From Hypsibius dujardini (lineage: Eukaryota; Tardigrada; Eutardigrada; Parachela; Hypsibiidae): a DNA stretch of 41,080 bases. Under the pieces are notes generated by a model. The model had not been told where the DNA came from. It worked only from the letters and a program-made list of their open reading frames with translations, and ran no database searches. The position numbers were made by a program, and so were the translations under genes. The stretch is from contig LRSR01011933.1 in the NCBI GenBank assembly GCA_001579985.1, forward strand, positions 1 through 41,080, written 5' to 3'. Positions 32,437 to 41,080 of this stretch are shown here, piece after piece; position 1 is the stretch's first letter; each line of letters opens with the position of its first letter.

Positions 32437-34124
32437 ATGAAAAGTAACATCCTTTCCCTTGTTTTGATAACGGTTGCCTTCACCGGTAGTGTTGTCCAGT
32501 GCGCCACTGACAAACTGGCCGGGAAGTTTGTTTGGGACCTCTTAAAAGTATATTTATAATATTTATGTTTTATTATGAATTTATTTGTTTAAGAGTTTCA
32601 TTAATAATGACGATATATTTATTATTTAATAATTTCTTTCAGCCTGCTTTGACCGCTGCGGAGGTGCAAGCATTGACTGGCTCGCGAGCTGTCGGAGCAT
32701 ACCCACAGTACAATACCATTCCACAGACTAGCTTCCGGTGTTCGTCCAAGGCCCAGGCGGGATTCTACGCGGATGAAGACACGCAGTGTCAGGTGTTCCA
32801 TCGATGCGATCAGAATATGAACCAGACGTCGTATCTCTGCACGAACACGACCATCTTCAATCAGATCACGCTTGTTTGCAATTCGTGGTACAACGTCGAC
32901 TGTAGCAGGTAAGGTGCCTCAGTTTGAGGGTATAGACGAACCAGGCATGGTGTCATCGCATGCCCTTCCCGGTCGTTTGTAGCCGGTCGCTGCAAGCAGC
33001 GCTGGAGAGCCCAAATTTGGGTATGGAGATTGTCTTTACGTCTTCTCTTTTGTCATGTTTTGTCGGGACAGCCACCAAAAATGAACTTTTATCTGTCTTA
33101 TCTGCTAGTCTCAAAAAATTATCATGTTTTTCTATTTGTCTGTGCTGTGTCCTCGTGTGCTAACGATATCCACCTTGCTAATCGTGTCTGCCTTATTATA
33201 TATAACCCATTGAGAATGGGCTTTGATTATCTGGGTTACTATCTCACGTCATATGCCTGTGTTGACTGGCTTGTCTGTCATCGTGAATCTTAAAAATAGC
33301 TAACTTTTTTGTCGTAACCGCTAATCATTTTCAGAATCCTTGATTGATTGTCGCTGGTCAAAAGGCTTTAGACATGTCTACCTTGCCTGAGATGCATCAC
33401 AATCTCATAGCCGTATCTGTCTAGTCAAAACCAACAAGACAACATCTGAATCGTACATGTCTGACACTCACATGTTGAGAACGTCTTTAAAGCCTGGCTA
33501 TTTTGTCCATCTTGCAAGTAACCTTCCGAATTAGAGTGTGTTCTAGGTGTGAACGTTCAAAATTGCCTCACCCTTAACAGATCACAGAGCGTGGAAGACT
33601 ACGCCAATTCGCGCCTCTACAGCGACAAGCCTCTCTTCGATTCCCCACCCGCCGACTATCTCGCCCCCTCGCAAGTCCATTCCCTCATCAGTCAAGGTCT
33701 GGCTCTCTCTCCAGCCCAACAGGAGGACCAACTTACCATCCCCAAACGTCAATTTCGTCCATTCAGAACGGTCAAGTTGACCACCACCCGAAAACCGACG
33801 GCAGCACCTCGTCCAGCCAACGTGACCGCCTCTGGAAACGGAACGGCCAATACCACGAGAGCGGCCAACGCCACGACAACTGCCCCGACCACGACAGCGG
33901 CACCCAAGGCCGCAATTATTTTGGATGATGTTCCGATTCAGGTTGAAAATCGAGTGGAGGTTGAGACGACGGATGCTCCATCAGGTGGCTGGGTGGGATT
34001 CAACTATTTTGGAGCAAAGAAGCCGACGAATGTTAAGATGACGGATGGAACGACGGAGAAACCCAGTAGAGCGAGCATTCTCAAGGCTCTTCTCATGGAT
34101 ATCCTCTTTAATGACGGCGTTTAA
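32437..34124 (+). CDS. CPAP1-type cuticle protein with one chitin-binding (peritrophin-A) domain
   Basis: Three exons: 32437-32547, 32643-32908, 33581-34124 (phases 0 and 2), 306 residues. A signal peptide (NILSLVLITVAFTGSVVQC) is followed by a single CBM14 domain with six cysteines and the CPAP1 motifs GFYADEDTQCQVFHRCDQN, IFNQITLVCNSWYNVDC. CPAP1 proteins bind chitin and structure the ecdysozoan cuticle. The C-terminal half is a Thr/Ala/Pro-rich, mucin-like linker with several N-glycosylation sequons (NVT, NGT, NTT, NAT), a length and composition typical of the group. The ATG is the first in frame after the TATA box. AATAAA at 34222-34227 is a likely polyadenylation signal. It appears intact and unrelated to the neighbouring immune-type genes. 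Confidence 0.9.
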
Positions 34125-35070
34125 ACTTTATTGCGACTGTAGAACGGGGTCATTATTTGGGGAATAGTGGGCATGATTCTGGGTATGTAATCAAGAGTTG
34201 ATTTGGAAATACGAATGCATCAATAAAGTCCAACAAGCTTGCACTACTCTTCTGGCGGTCATTGATGGGATAAGATCGCTTCAAACACAGAATGGCTACT
34301 TTTGGCTTTGTGATAGTCTGGTGGAAAGCATCAGAACCGCCCGCGGTAAGCAAACTCACGATTTGATGACTCACAGAAAACCCACAAAACGAATTTTGCC
34401 CAGAAGACCCATTTGCAATGCGCATGCTTAATAATTAGAAGTAAGCTTAAGAAACCAGTTGCTCACAATTAGTTTGAAGAGGTTGTGTGCCTGTAATTGC
34501 CAGTCTCCATGAGTTTGTATTACTTTTCAGACGAACGTGTACCTCTGTCGGTGGAACATAAACTGTAAACTACTGCAGTTTTTTAATCTTACATCTGAAT
34601 TATAAAATCTTCAAAACAAATGAGCGGCACGAGTACCTAAACTTTGTACATGCATGCAATATATACGTAGACTACTAGTTGGAAGTTTTTACTAAATGGA
34701 GGAAGAGCGTTTCAGCCCTTGAATGCAGGAATTAGTCTGCCTTCTTGACGGAAATAAACTCTTATTTGTATATACGGCACTGGGTTGTTAGGCATGCGCC
34801 AGGAAACTTAGGAAAAACATACATATAAAGCCGGTTTTATCGAATATCCGGTTTTCATGAGAGCAGTTAGAATCAAATATTACCGTCACAGATTTCGATT
34901 TTTTGTTCCGCCTGCAGCACATTACAATGTACAAGCTGCAGCAGACTCCCCTTTCAAAAAGTTTTCTAGCGCCTATACACAAAGTCTTATACATGCAGCA
35001 GTCGAAGATATTTTTGAAAATTTTTACCAACGAATTTCATCAACCAAGGTCGAAAGCCATCGTCTTTCCC
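34125..35070. other. Intergenic region upstream of the third CS-alpha-beta gene
   Basis: Holds the AATAAA of the cuticle gene (34222), a second AATAAA near 34753 and a weak TATA-like ATATAAAG at 34823-34830. Open frames here show no domain. The frame beginning 34903 is in phase with the CS-alpha-beta exon, but its N-terminal part lacks any signal-peptide character. Confidence 0.4.
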
Positions 35071-36955
35071 ATGGAACAGATCATGAGGTACTCAATCGGC
35101 ATCTGCCTGATATTATTATCGTGTGTCCGTTATGGCGAAAGCAAAGCGACCCTCTGCATCAGCGAGACCTACGCCGGCCAGTGTGAGGATGATGACCAAG
35201 CATGCGCACAGTCTTGCTCAGAGGAGAATCTGAAGGGCGGGAAATGCGACGCATTCCGGAGTACGAGTGTGTGCTGCTGCGAGGGATGCTCTAGAGCTAC
35301 AACAGGTAGGAAGGGAATCCTTCGGGCGTTCGTTTTTGGAGAACAATTTCAAAATGTGTCCAGCATTTTTTAACATTAATTCAATATTAATGACCATTTA
35401 CGAAATGTACTTCATTTGCGAAGCTCTGATAACTTTCGACGAAATTTCAAAGTTAGGAAAACGCTGGAAGATTCCATTTTCCTGTAAAAATGCCGTTATA
35501 CCGAAATGCTTTAAATGTTATCATTCTGACGCTGTCCCATCAAAAAATTTGGTTTGGAATACATGGGGTCCGCTAAATATTTTTGGATGTAAGGGGCGGA
35601 ACTATGGGGGTAGTTCTCAAAAAAGCCGAAAATTACGTTGAAGATTTCCAGACTTGGCGTATAGCTCATCTTTGATATATAAAAACAATACTTGGCTAAC
35701 ACCAATCGATTCCAAGTTAAATTAGAGGTGGGATAATGGCAAAATGATAATATTCATTGCATTTAAATAAATCGCCATTTCTGAAGAGTGAAAATCAAGG
35801 AAAATGGAATCTTCCCAGTGTTTGCCTAGCTTTGAAATTTCGCCAAAAAAGTCCTCGAAATTTCGCCGTTCAAACAAATTTTGTAAATTATCAGTAATAT
35901 AAAAGTAATTTAAAAACAAATGGAGACGTTTTGGAATCTCCCCCTGAAAATCGCACCAAGTTAGCACATATTAAACGTAATAACCGAACCTTACAGATCA
36001 AGCCGTTAATTGATTATCACATTTTCGTTTCGTCCGTTGGTAGTGGCGACCCGCAAGGCCGTTTCGCGTCCCGTTGCGTCAACTGCGAACCCGTTCTTAG
36101 CAGCGGTTCTGCAACGCTCTGCCGCTCAACGGAAACCCATCTTTTTGTTAAATGAGATATCACCTGAAAATTGCGCCGCTACGAAAACCGACTACTGCGC
36201 AATATACAACGAGAAGGAATATTCCGATCACTGCAGTCCGAATAGACATCTCTTCATCTACTGCTCGGCAGGTGCTGGGGAGTTTGAAGCGGGATACTTT
36301 CTGCAGAAGGTCGGACGATTACCGGTCGGGGATTGGTTTTAGATCTGATATCCTTGTGCAACTGTCTGTCGACGATTACCCCCATCTCTCGGTCTCCCTC
36401 TTTGCTTAAGCGTCCATCAAACTGACGACACTTCAGGTTTTGAACTTTAACAAATGTCAAAGGATAGTGATCCAACGAGATGACTTTCTCCCCTTCCCCT
36501 CGCTAAGGGTGTTGTGGTATGGGGGAGGAAGCACAATCGCGTCGATTGAAGAGAATGCATTCGATTCGTTGCTGTACCTCCGACACATTACATTCGAACA
36601 AGGTTTCGACACTTTTTCTGAGCTGGCCTCTGGACTCCGAAATCATCTCAAGCTCCTCCATTGCACTCCGGAATACAAATGGCTTCGCGACTGGCTGCAG
36701 CAGCGTCCTTATTTGTTATCACCAAAAAAGGCGTGGGAACTATATGACATGGGAGGTATGGGGAACGGAGAACAGCTGAAGGGGACAATATTCATTCCTG
36801 TGGACTGCGCGACGTCCAATCTCATCGCCGACGATAAAAGACGGACCATTTTCTTCGCTCATGGAAATGTAGCCGTGTCATGTGATTCGTGGTCTATAAG
36901 GCTCATTTTTCAAAAGCACACTTCTGATGCTCTATGCAGATACTCGTTCGGTTGA
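35071..36955 (+). pseudogene. CS-alpha-beta plus LRR gene, copy 3, LRR part broken
   Basis: Exon 1 (35071-35308) begins at an ATG in good context (CCCATGG). It encodes a signal peptide (SIGICLILLSCVRYGES) and a CS-alpha-beta domain with spacing 8-6-3-9-8-1-2, in which the residue between Cys6 and Cys7 is itself Cys (CCC), giving nine cysteines. The donor ACAACAG/GTAGGA is phase 1, as in copies 1 and 2. The LRR exon is accepted at TTGGTAG (36044) in phase 1 and aligns with copy 1 from VATRK onward. It meets a frameshift and deletion near 36320-36345 and an in-frame TAA at 36407-36409, where copy 1 has TCA, then resumes (FLPFPSLRVLWYGGGSTIAS; EYKWLRDWLQQRPYL). A 127-base intron (36310-36436) could skip both lesions, with a poor GTCGGA donor. 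The head exon may still be expressed alone: acceptor 35996 gives a stop after four codons. Confidence 0.65.
35430..35860. mobile_element. Fold-back element in the copy-3 intron
   Basis: The left arm (GACGAAATTTCAAAGTTAGG...GGAAGATTCCATTTTCC) and right arm (GGAAAATGGAATCTTCCCAG...GCTTTGAAATTTCGCC) are inverted copies, around an internal GGGGCGGAACT motif. Same family as 28303-28961. It lies entirely inside the intron between the CS-alpha-beta and LRR exons. Confidence 0.7.
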
Positions 36956-37907
36956 TTTGTTGCTGGGGGCGTGTGGGCAACAATCAAGCCAATCCAACGT
37001 CAACAATGTTCTTCCCCGGCCCTGGTTATACCAGTGCGGTTATACAGTCTTGTGACTTGTCTAGCATCATTCCCCCAGTAATGTGCTTAGCACTAGTTTT
37101 CCTATAGAAAGACCTTCTAGTAATTAGTATGATAGTATTGACCATTAACTACGAGGACAATTACAAGATACTCGTAACCAGCAATCGATGGGAATCGACC
37201 GAGGAGCGCTAAAGAAATCAGCCAGTCAAACGCTTGGTCCGCACCTTAACGCCACGTCCTGAACCGTGACACAGAGCCAGTACCCTTAAATTATTAACTG
37301 TGCTTCCACAGAGGCAGACATCATCAATTTTGAATTCTTGGATGGACAATAACTGAGGGACGCAGTAGCGCCAGGTGTCCGGCGAATTCGAACGACCCGA
37401 AAATCTTGCAATAATCCTTTTACGATTTTAACACTTTCTCAAACTTGAATTTTTCAACGTAAGAGGGGGTATGCATGAACAAAGATTTCGATCTGGTTGT
37501 GTCACTCCCTGTTGGACGCGCCACCGAGGACAAGCTCGTCGCTTCCCTCCTCGATCTGATAATTGCATGACTTTGTTACAGTAATGTTTTTGAAGCACAG
37601 GCGGCGGCCATCACGGCGGGATTGGCCAGCGACTAGGCAATGGCTTGCCCAGCATACAGCTGCAAGCTCCGATCATCAAGGCCACTTTTTCCTCGTCATC
37701 GTTCCATAATTCTGCACACGGTTAAATAATATGAGGATTTGTGGGAAATAAAGCTGAAGAAACTAGTTGATTTGGCCGCCAAAAACAGCACCCCCGCAGA
37801 AGGGTCCCGCTAAATCTGCCAGACACTTTATTGATTGGCGTGTGTGCTAGAACAAAAATATTATTCAACTCAGAACAGGTTAACACTAACTAGCGTGTGT
37901 GTTGCTG
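36956..37907. other. Intergenic region with no gene seen
   Basis: No supported coding exon. A short motif around GAGGACAAGCTCGTCGCTTCCCTCCTCG (about 37524) resembles one near 16866 (GAGGACCTCGTCGCTTCGCTCCTCGG), probably a shared repeat fragment. Confidence 0.4.
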
Positions 37908-38857
37908 TACCCCGTGCGGGGTTCATTTTGGCACAAAATTAAAAGTAGGTCAGCGCACGCGTGCGCAGGCTGATTTAAGTGAGTGACGACTCAATCGAGA
38001 GACAAAAACCCCCTCTTTCATTCACAAAAATAAAATTTTATTTGTTTACATTTGACAGAGTGGGAAGATGATTAGTGAGGAGATCCGAAATCTCATGGTG
38101 TTCTGGCTGTCCAGAGAGTTTTCGGTGTTTCAGAGTGCAGATTTGTTAAATGATAAGGTCTCCAAACGTAGTATTTATCGTTTTGCATAGGAAAATAATA
38201 AAAAGGCGCGGCGGAAGGCAAAAAAACGTTTTTCAAGCAATTTCCCAAGTCTGCTTTGTGCGCGATCATTTTTGGCACCGTTTCTTTTTCCGGTCGATCT
38301 CTCCTTGTTGTTTTGAAGTCTGGTTTCAGCTTCAACCAGCATACCTACAAGGACAACTGCCTGAAACCGATGCTGGAGAACCTTCCTTACGGGCGGGAAG
38401 CGAATTTGGCGATTTTGTATCAAGACAAAGCACCGTGCCACGCGGCAGGAACTGTGCAGGTTTTTTTAAAGGAAGAAATGCCCTGCTTCATTCGGAACGC
38501 CGATATCCTGCCCAACAACCCCGATCTCAATCCCCTCAATTATTGTGTGTAGAGCTTACGGAAGGAGCGTGTCAACAAACACGGACTCATTTCCAGCTTC
38601 GACCGATTGGCCAAGATATTGCAGGACGAATGGGAGGCAATTTCCCAGCAAGTGATTCAGGACAGCATCAATTCTTGGATGTCTTGGGTTTGCAAGGTGG
38701 AGAAGGCCAGAGGTTCTCAGATTGAGTAAACTCTGTTTTGTTCCCGGTAGAAGACTTATTTCTCTATTTTATGTAATTTTTTGGTAATTTTTTGACGAAA
38801 TTTTGTGAATAGAAAAAGGAAGCAAAGTTTGTGCCAAAATGTACCCCGAACGTGGTA
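37908..38857 (+). mobile_element. Degenerate mariner-type DNA transposon with TIRs
   Basis: Left end TACCCCGTGCGGGGTTCATT...GGCACAAA and the reverse complement of the right end, TACCACGTTCGGGGTACATT...GGCACAAA, are 28-30-base inverted repeats with few mismatches. They are flanked by or start at TA, the mariner target. About 950 bases long, shorter than a full element (usually about 1.3 kb), matching the internally deleted transposase within. Confidence 0.8.
38068..38728 (+). pseudogene. Broken Tc1/mariner transposase
   Basis: An N-terminal helix-turn-helix-like piece (MISEEIRNLMVFWLSREFSV, from 38068) stops after 40 codons. A second frame carries the DDE-domain core: FGTVSFSGRSLLVVLKSG, the second catalytic Asp in YQDKAPCHAAGTVQVFL and the third in NNPDLNPLNYCV, where an in-frame TAG (about 38550) replaces the usual Trp. 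It ends EKARGSQIE and a stop near 38726. A frameshift and missing middle section plus the nonsense codon mean no active enzyme. Confidence 0.8.
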
Positions 38858-39068
38858 CTGTTTATGTGTAGATGTTATCGATCGATTGGTGTCGTCTGAA
38901 TAATATCTGGATGGGTTTTGGAATTATTTTAGATTTTCCGTTGATGACTGACTGTTTCAAATTTTGCCTAAAGTTTGAAAAATGACTGTCTTAATAATGA
39001 CTTTTATTAGAAGTATGCCTGTGTGACTGTGTGGCATGAGTAACCAACAATGTCCTTCCTTCCTGCAG
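38858..39068. other. Short non-coding gap before the flavin oxidoreductase gene
   Basis: No gene seen. A TTCCTTCCTGCAG acceptor-like sequence ends at 39068 and could begin the first visible oxidoreductase exon. Confidence 0.35.
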
Positions 39069-39139
39069 AGGGCGCGACGTGTTGCTCGGATGAATCCCCG
39101 GACGTGAAAGTGAAGACGCTGACTTGCTCGCTCACTGGA

Positions 39140-41061
39140 ATGGCGCCTCTCTTCACTACCATGAAGATCGGTGGTCTTCAGCTGAGCCACCGAATTATCA
39201 TGGCCCCGCTGACCCGATGCCGTGCATCTCCAGACAACATCCCCAACACTAAGCTGTCCGGAGAATACTAGGCGCAGTGTACCACCAAAGGTAAGTTGGA
39301 TTCTCACATTTGTCTATCCTTCTGCCTGGGAAACAGTCTGTCTTGTTCTCTGCCTTTCTGTCTGTCTACCTGCCTGCCTGCCCTTCTGTATGTATGTCTG
39401 TATGTCTGCATGCCCGCCTTTATGTTTGTGAGTCCGTGTTTGTCTGTCTGTCTACCTGCATGCCTTTCTGTTCTGTGTCTGTCTGCCAGTCAGACTGCCG
39501 GTCTGTCCGTTTATTTTATTGCCTACCTGTCTGTATATATGTCTGCCTGTCTATAGCTGACTGCCTGTCTGCTTGTGTGTCTGTGTGTCTGCCAGGTCCA
39601 CCATCGGCCTGCTTTCTCTTTTATTGTTTGTCTGTCTGTCTGTTTCAATCTGTACCTTTCAATTTGCTCATCTGGTCTGGTGCTGGAATATTCCCGTCGT
39701 TTTGTCGGTTTGGGTGTTTTTGGAAGCGTTGTTCATCCGCAAGCCGAGAATACCTTGATTGTTCCTTTGAGGTGGGCTCATCGTTTCGGAGGCCACAAAC
39801 ATCAACCGTCAATCCGTCGGTCACTTCTGTGCTCCCGGAATCTGGACGCCAGAGCAGGTGGATGCCTGGAAAGGCATCGTGTCGGCCATCCACGCCAAGG
39901 GCGGGTTTATTTTTCTTCAGCTGTGGCACGTCGGACGCGGCTCGCACTCGGCCTACCAGCCCGACGGTCGTCCTCCTGTGGGACCCAGTCCGATTGCCAT
40001 CAAGGGAGAAACCTCATTGCCGGATGGGACGAAAGCTCCATTCGAGGTTCCGCGGGAGCTAACTGTTAAGGATATTGCCGCCCTCTTGGAGGACTACCGC
40101 AAGGCTACCAAAAACGCCTTTCTCGCTGGGTTTGACGGTGTTGAGGTGCATGGAGCCAATGGCTACTTGATCGATCAGGTATTGTCATGACTGTCTACCA
40201 GTTCATAGAGGTGGACTCTTCGTCTGCCCATGTGAGTCTGTCTGTCTGCCCTTAATGTGTTTGTGATTCGTTCAATTTCGCCATCTTAGCTTTGTGATTT
40301 TGTCTGTATCCGGCTTGCATGTCCGTTTGCCGCACTAACTGCCCGTTTATCTCATTTGATGGCTCAGTCCATATGTATGTCTTTCGTTTTGACTTTTTGT
40401 CTACTGTTTGTCTATCTGTCTTGTCTATTTGGTTGATTGTCTGCGTCTGCTACTCTATGTATGTCTCTGTGTCTGTTTGCCATGTCTTTCAGTTTCTCTT
40501 ATTTGTCTGAATGAATAAGTCTGACTGACGCTTGCTTGCCTACAGTTTTGCCTTATTTTTGTTCGGTCGTTGTCTGCCCCGGACGGTTGTCTTTGCATAG
40601 ATGACTGCCTCTCTACTTTTCAGTTACTGTCTGAATCCATTGTATTTGACTGTCTGACGTAGCGACATGTTTTCCTGCCTTCAAGGAGACAATCAGTTAA
40701 TCTGTGTATACCTGTGTTGTTTCTATTTTGCATTTTGTTTAGTTTTTGCACGATGGTTCCAACCAGCGCACAGACAAGTACGGTGGCAGCATCGAGAACC
40801 GCGCCCGATTCCTTTTCGAGGTGGTGGAAGCCGTCCAGAAGGTGTGGATTGACGCTGCCGGAGCTGGAACGTCCAAAGCTGCCTACGTGGGTCTCCGTCT
40901 TTCGCCCTTCGGGAAATACCAGGACATGTCTGACAGACGCGAGGCCGAGCTCTATGGCTACGTAATTCCCAACTTGAACCGCTTCAACCTGGCTTACCTC
41001 CACGTCGTTGAGCCGTGTGTTTCTGCAGGGCCGAATGCCATCGCTGTCGTTGACACTTTAG
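39140..41061 (+). CDS. Old Yellow Enzyme-type NADPH:flavin oxidoreductase, 3' partial, with an in-frame TAG
   Basis: FMN-dependent ene-reductase of the OYE/oxophytodienoate-reductase family, a TIM barrel. Exons: 39140 (or 39069)-39290, 39772-40178, 40743-41061, phases 1, 0 and 1; the gene continues past the window. Family motifs in order: [63 protein letters not shown] (with the His-x-x-Asn pair that binds substrate) and [20 protein letters not shown]. At 39269-39271 the frame reads GEY-TAG-AQC, where the family has GEYYAQ; a single change from a Tyr codon gives the stop. Everything else is intact, so this may be a recent null allele, a sequencing error or a pseudogene. OYEs are patchy in animals, so horizontal origin is possible. 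CTGT arrays fill intron 1. Confidence 0.8.
39340..39650. repeat. CTGT/CTGC-rich intron 1 of the OYE gene
   Basis: Interrupted CTGT and CTGC units in the intron 39291-39771. The long Cys/Leu/Val frames spanning it are artefacts, although one of them runs on into the coding exon in a wrong frame. Confidence 0.85.
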
Positions 41062-41080
41062 GTAAATGATGTGCTGTTAT

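Noticed and set aside
37090-37240. Possible tRNA-like segment (TTCGA/ATCGA-type motifs)
   Set aside because: No cloverleaf arms could be paired and no A/B box spacing fits.
38068-38728. Possibility of an active mariner transposase
   Set aside because: Frameshift, missing middle section and a TAG replacing the Trp after the third catalytic Asp.
39310-40069. 250-codon and 164-codon ORFs overlapping the OYE exon
   Set aside because: They are wrong-frame readings that begin in the CTGT intron; the true exon frame carries all the OYE motifs.

Overview
The window is eukaryotic nuclear DNA. Genes are split by GT-AG introns with consistent phases, TATA boxes and AATAAA signals are visible, and introns are rich in CTGT/CAGA microsatellites. 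A peritrophin-type cuticle gene of the CPAP1 kind and drosomycin-like cysteine-rich domains point to an ecdysozoan, most likely a panarthropod. A tardigrade is my best guess, at low confidence. There is no prokaryotic operon structure, CRISPR array, tRNA or rRNA that I can see.

Layout. 1-6.7 kb: repeat-rich, mostly non-coding, with the signal-peptide exon of a minus-strand gene running off the left edge (896-953). 6.8-13.5 kb: a complete 13-exon gamma-tubulin complex gene, best matched to GCP5. 15.8-19.1 kb: a small secreted CS-alpha-beta (drosomycin-like) exon followed by a leucine-rich-repeat (LRR) exon that can be spliced to it in frame. 19.9-22.4 kb: unrecognised minus-strand exons. 21.8-26.4 kb: a degraded second copy of the 8.7-17.9 kb block, holding a truncated GCP5 pseudogene and a second CS-alpha-beta exon. 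26.5-30.0 kb: a secreted YWTD beta-propeller plus EGF gene. 31.2 kb: an orphan sigma-class GST first exon (minus). 32.4-34.1 kb: a CPAP1 cuticle protein. 35.1-37.0 kb: a third CS-alpha-beta exon followed by a decayed LRR exon. 37.9-38.9 kb: a dead mariner-type transposon with terminal inverted repeats. 39.1-41.1 kb: an Old Yellow Enzyme-type flavin oxidoreductase, cut by the window end and carrying an in-frame TAG.

The most interesting system is the trio of CS-alpha-beta 'head' exons. All three end at the same splice phase (phase 1), and each is followed by an extracellular recognition-type 'tail' whose first exon accepts phase 1: LRR, YWTD-EGF and LRR again. This suggests a locus making defensin-headed chimeric secreted proteins by exon shuffling. 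The fusion is an inference from splice phase and paralog comparison. For the YWTD gene a competing model exists, because it has its own candidate signal-peptide exon.
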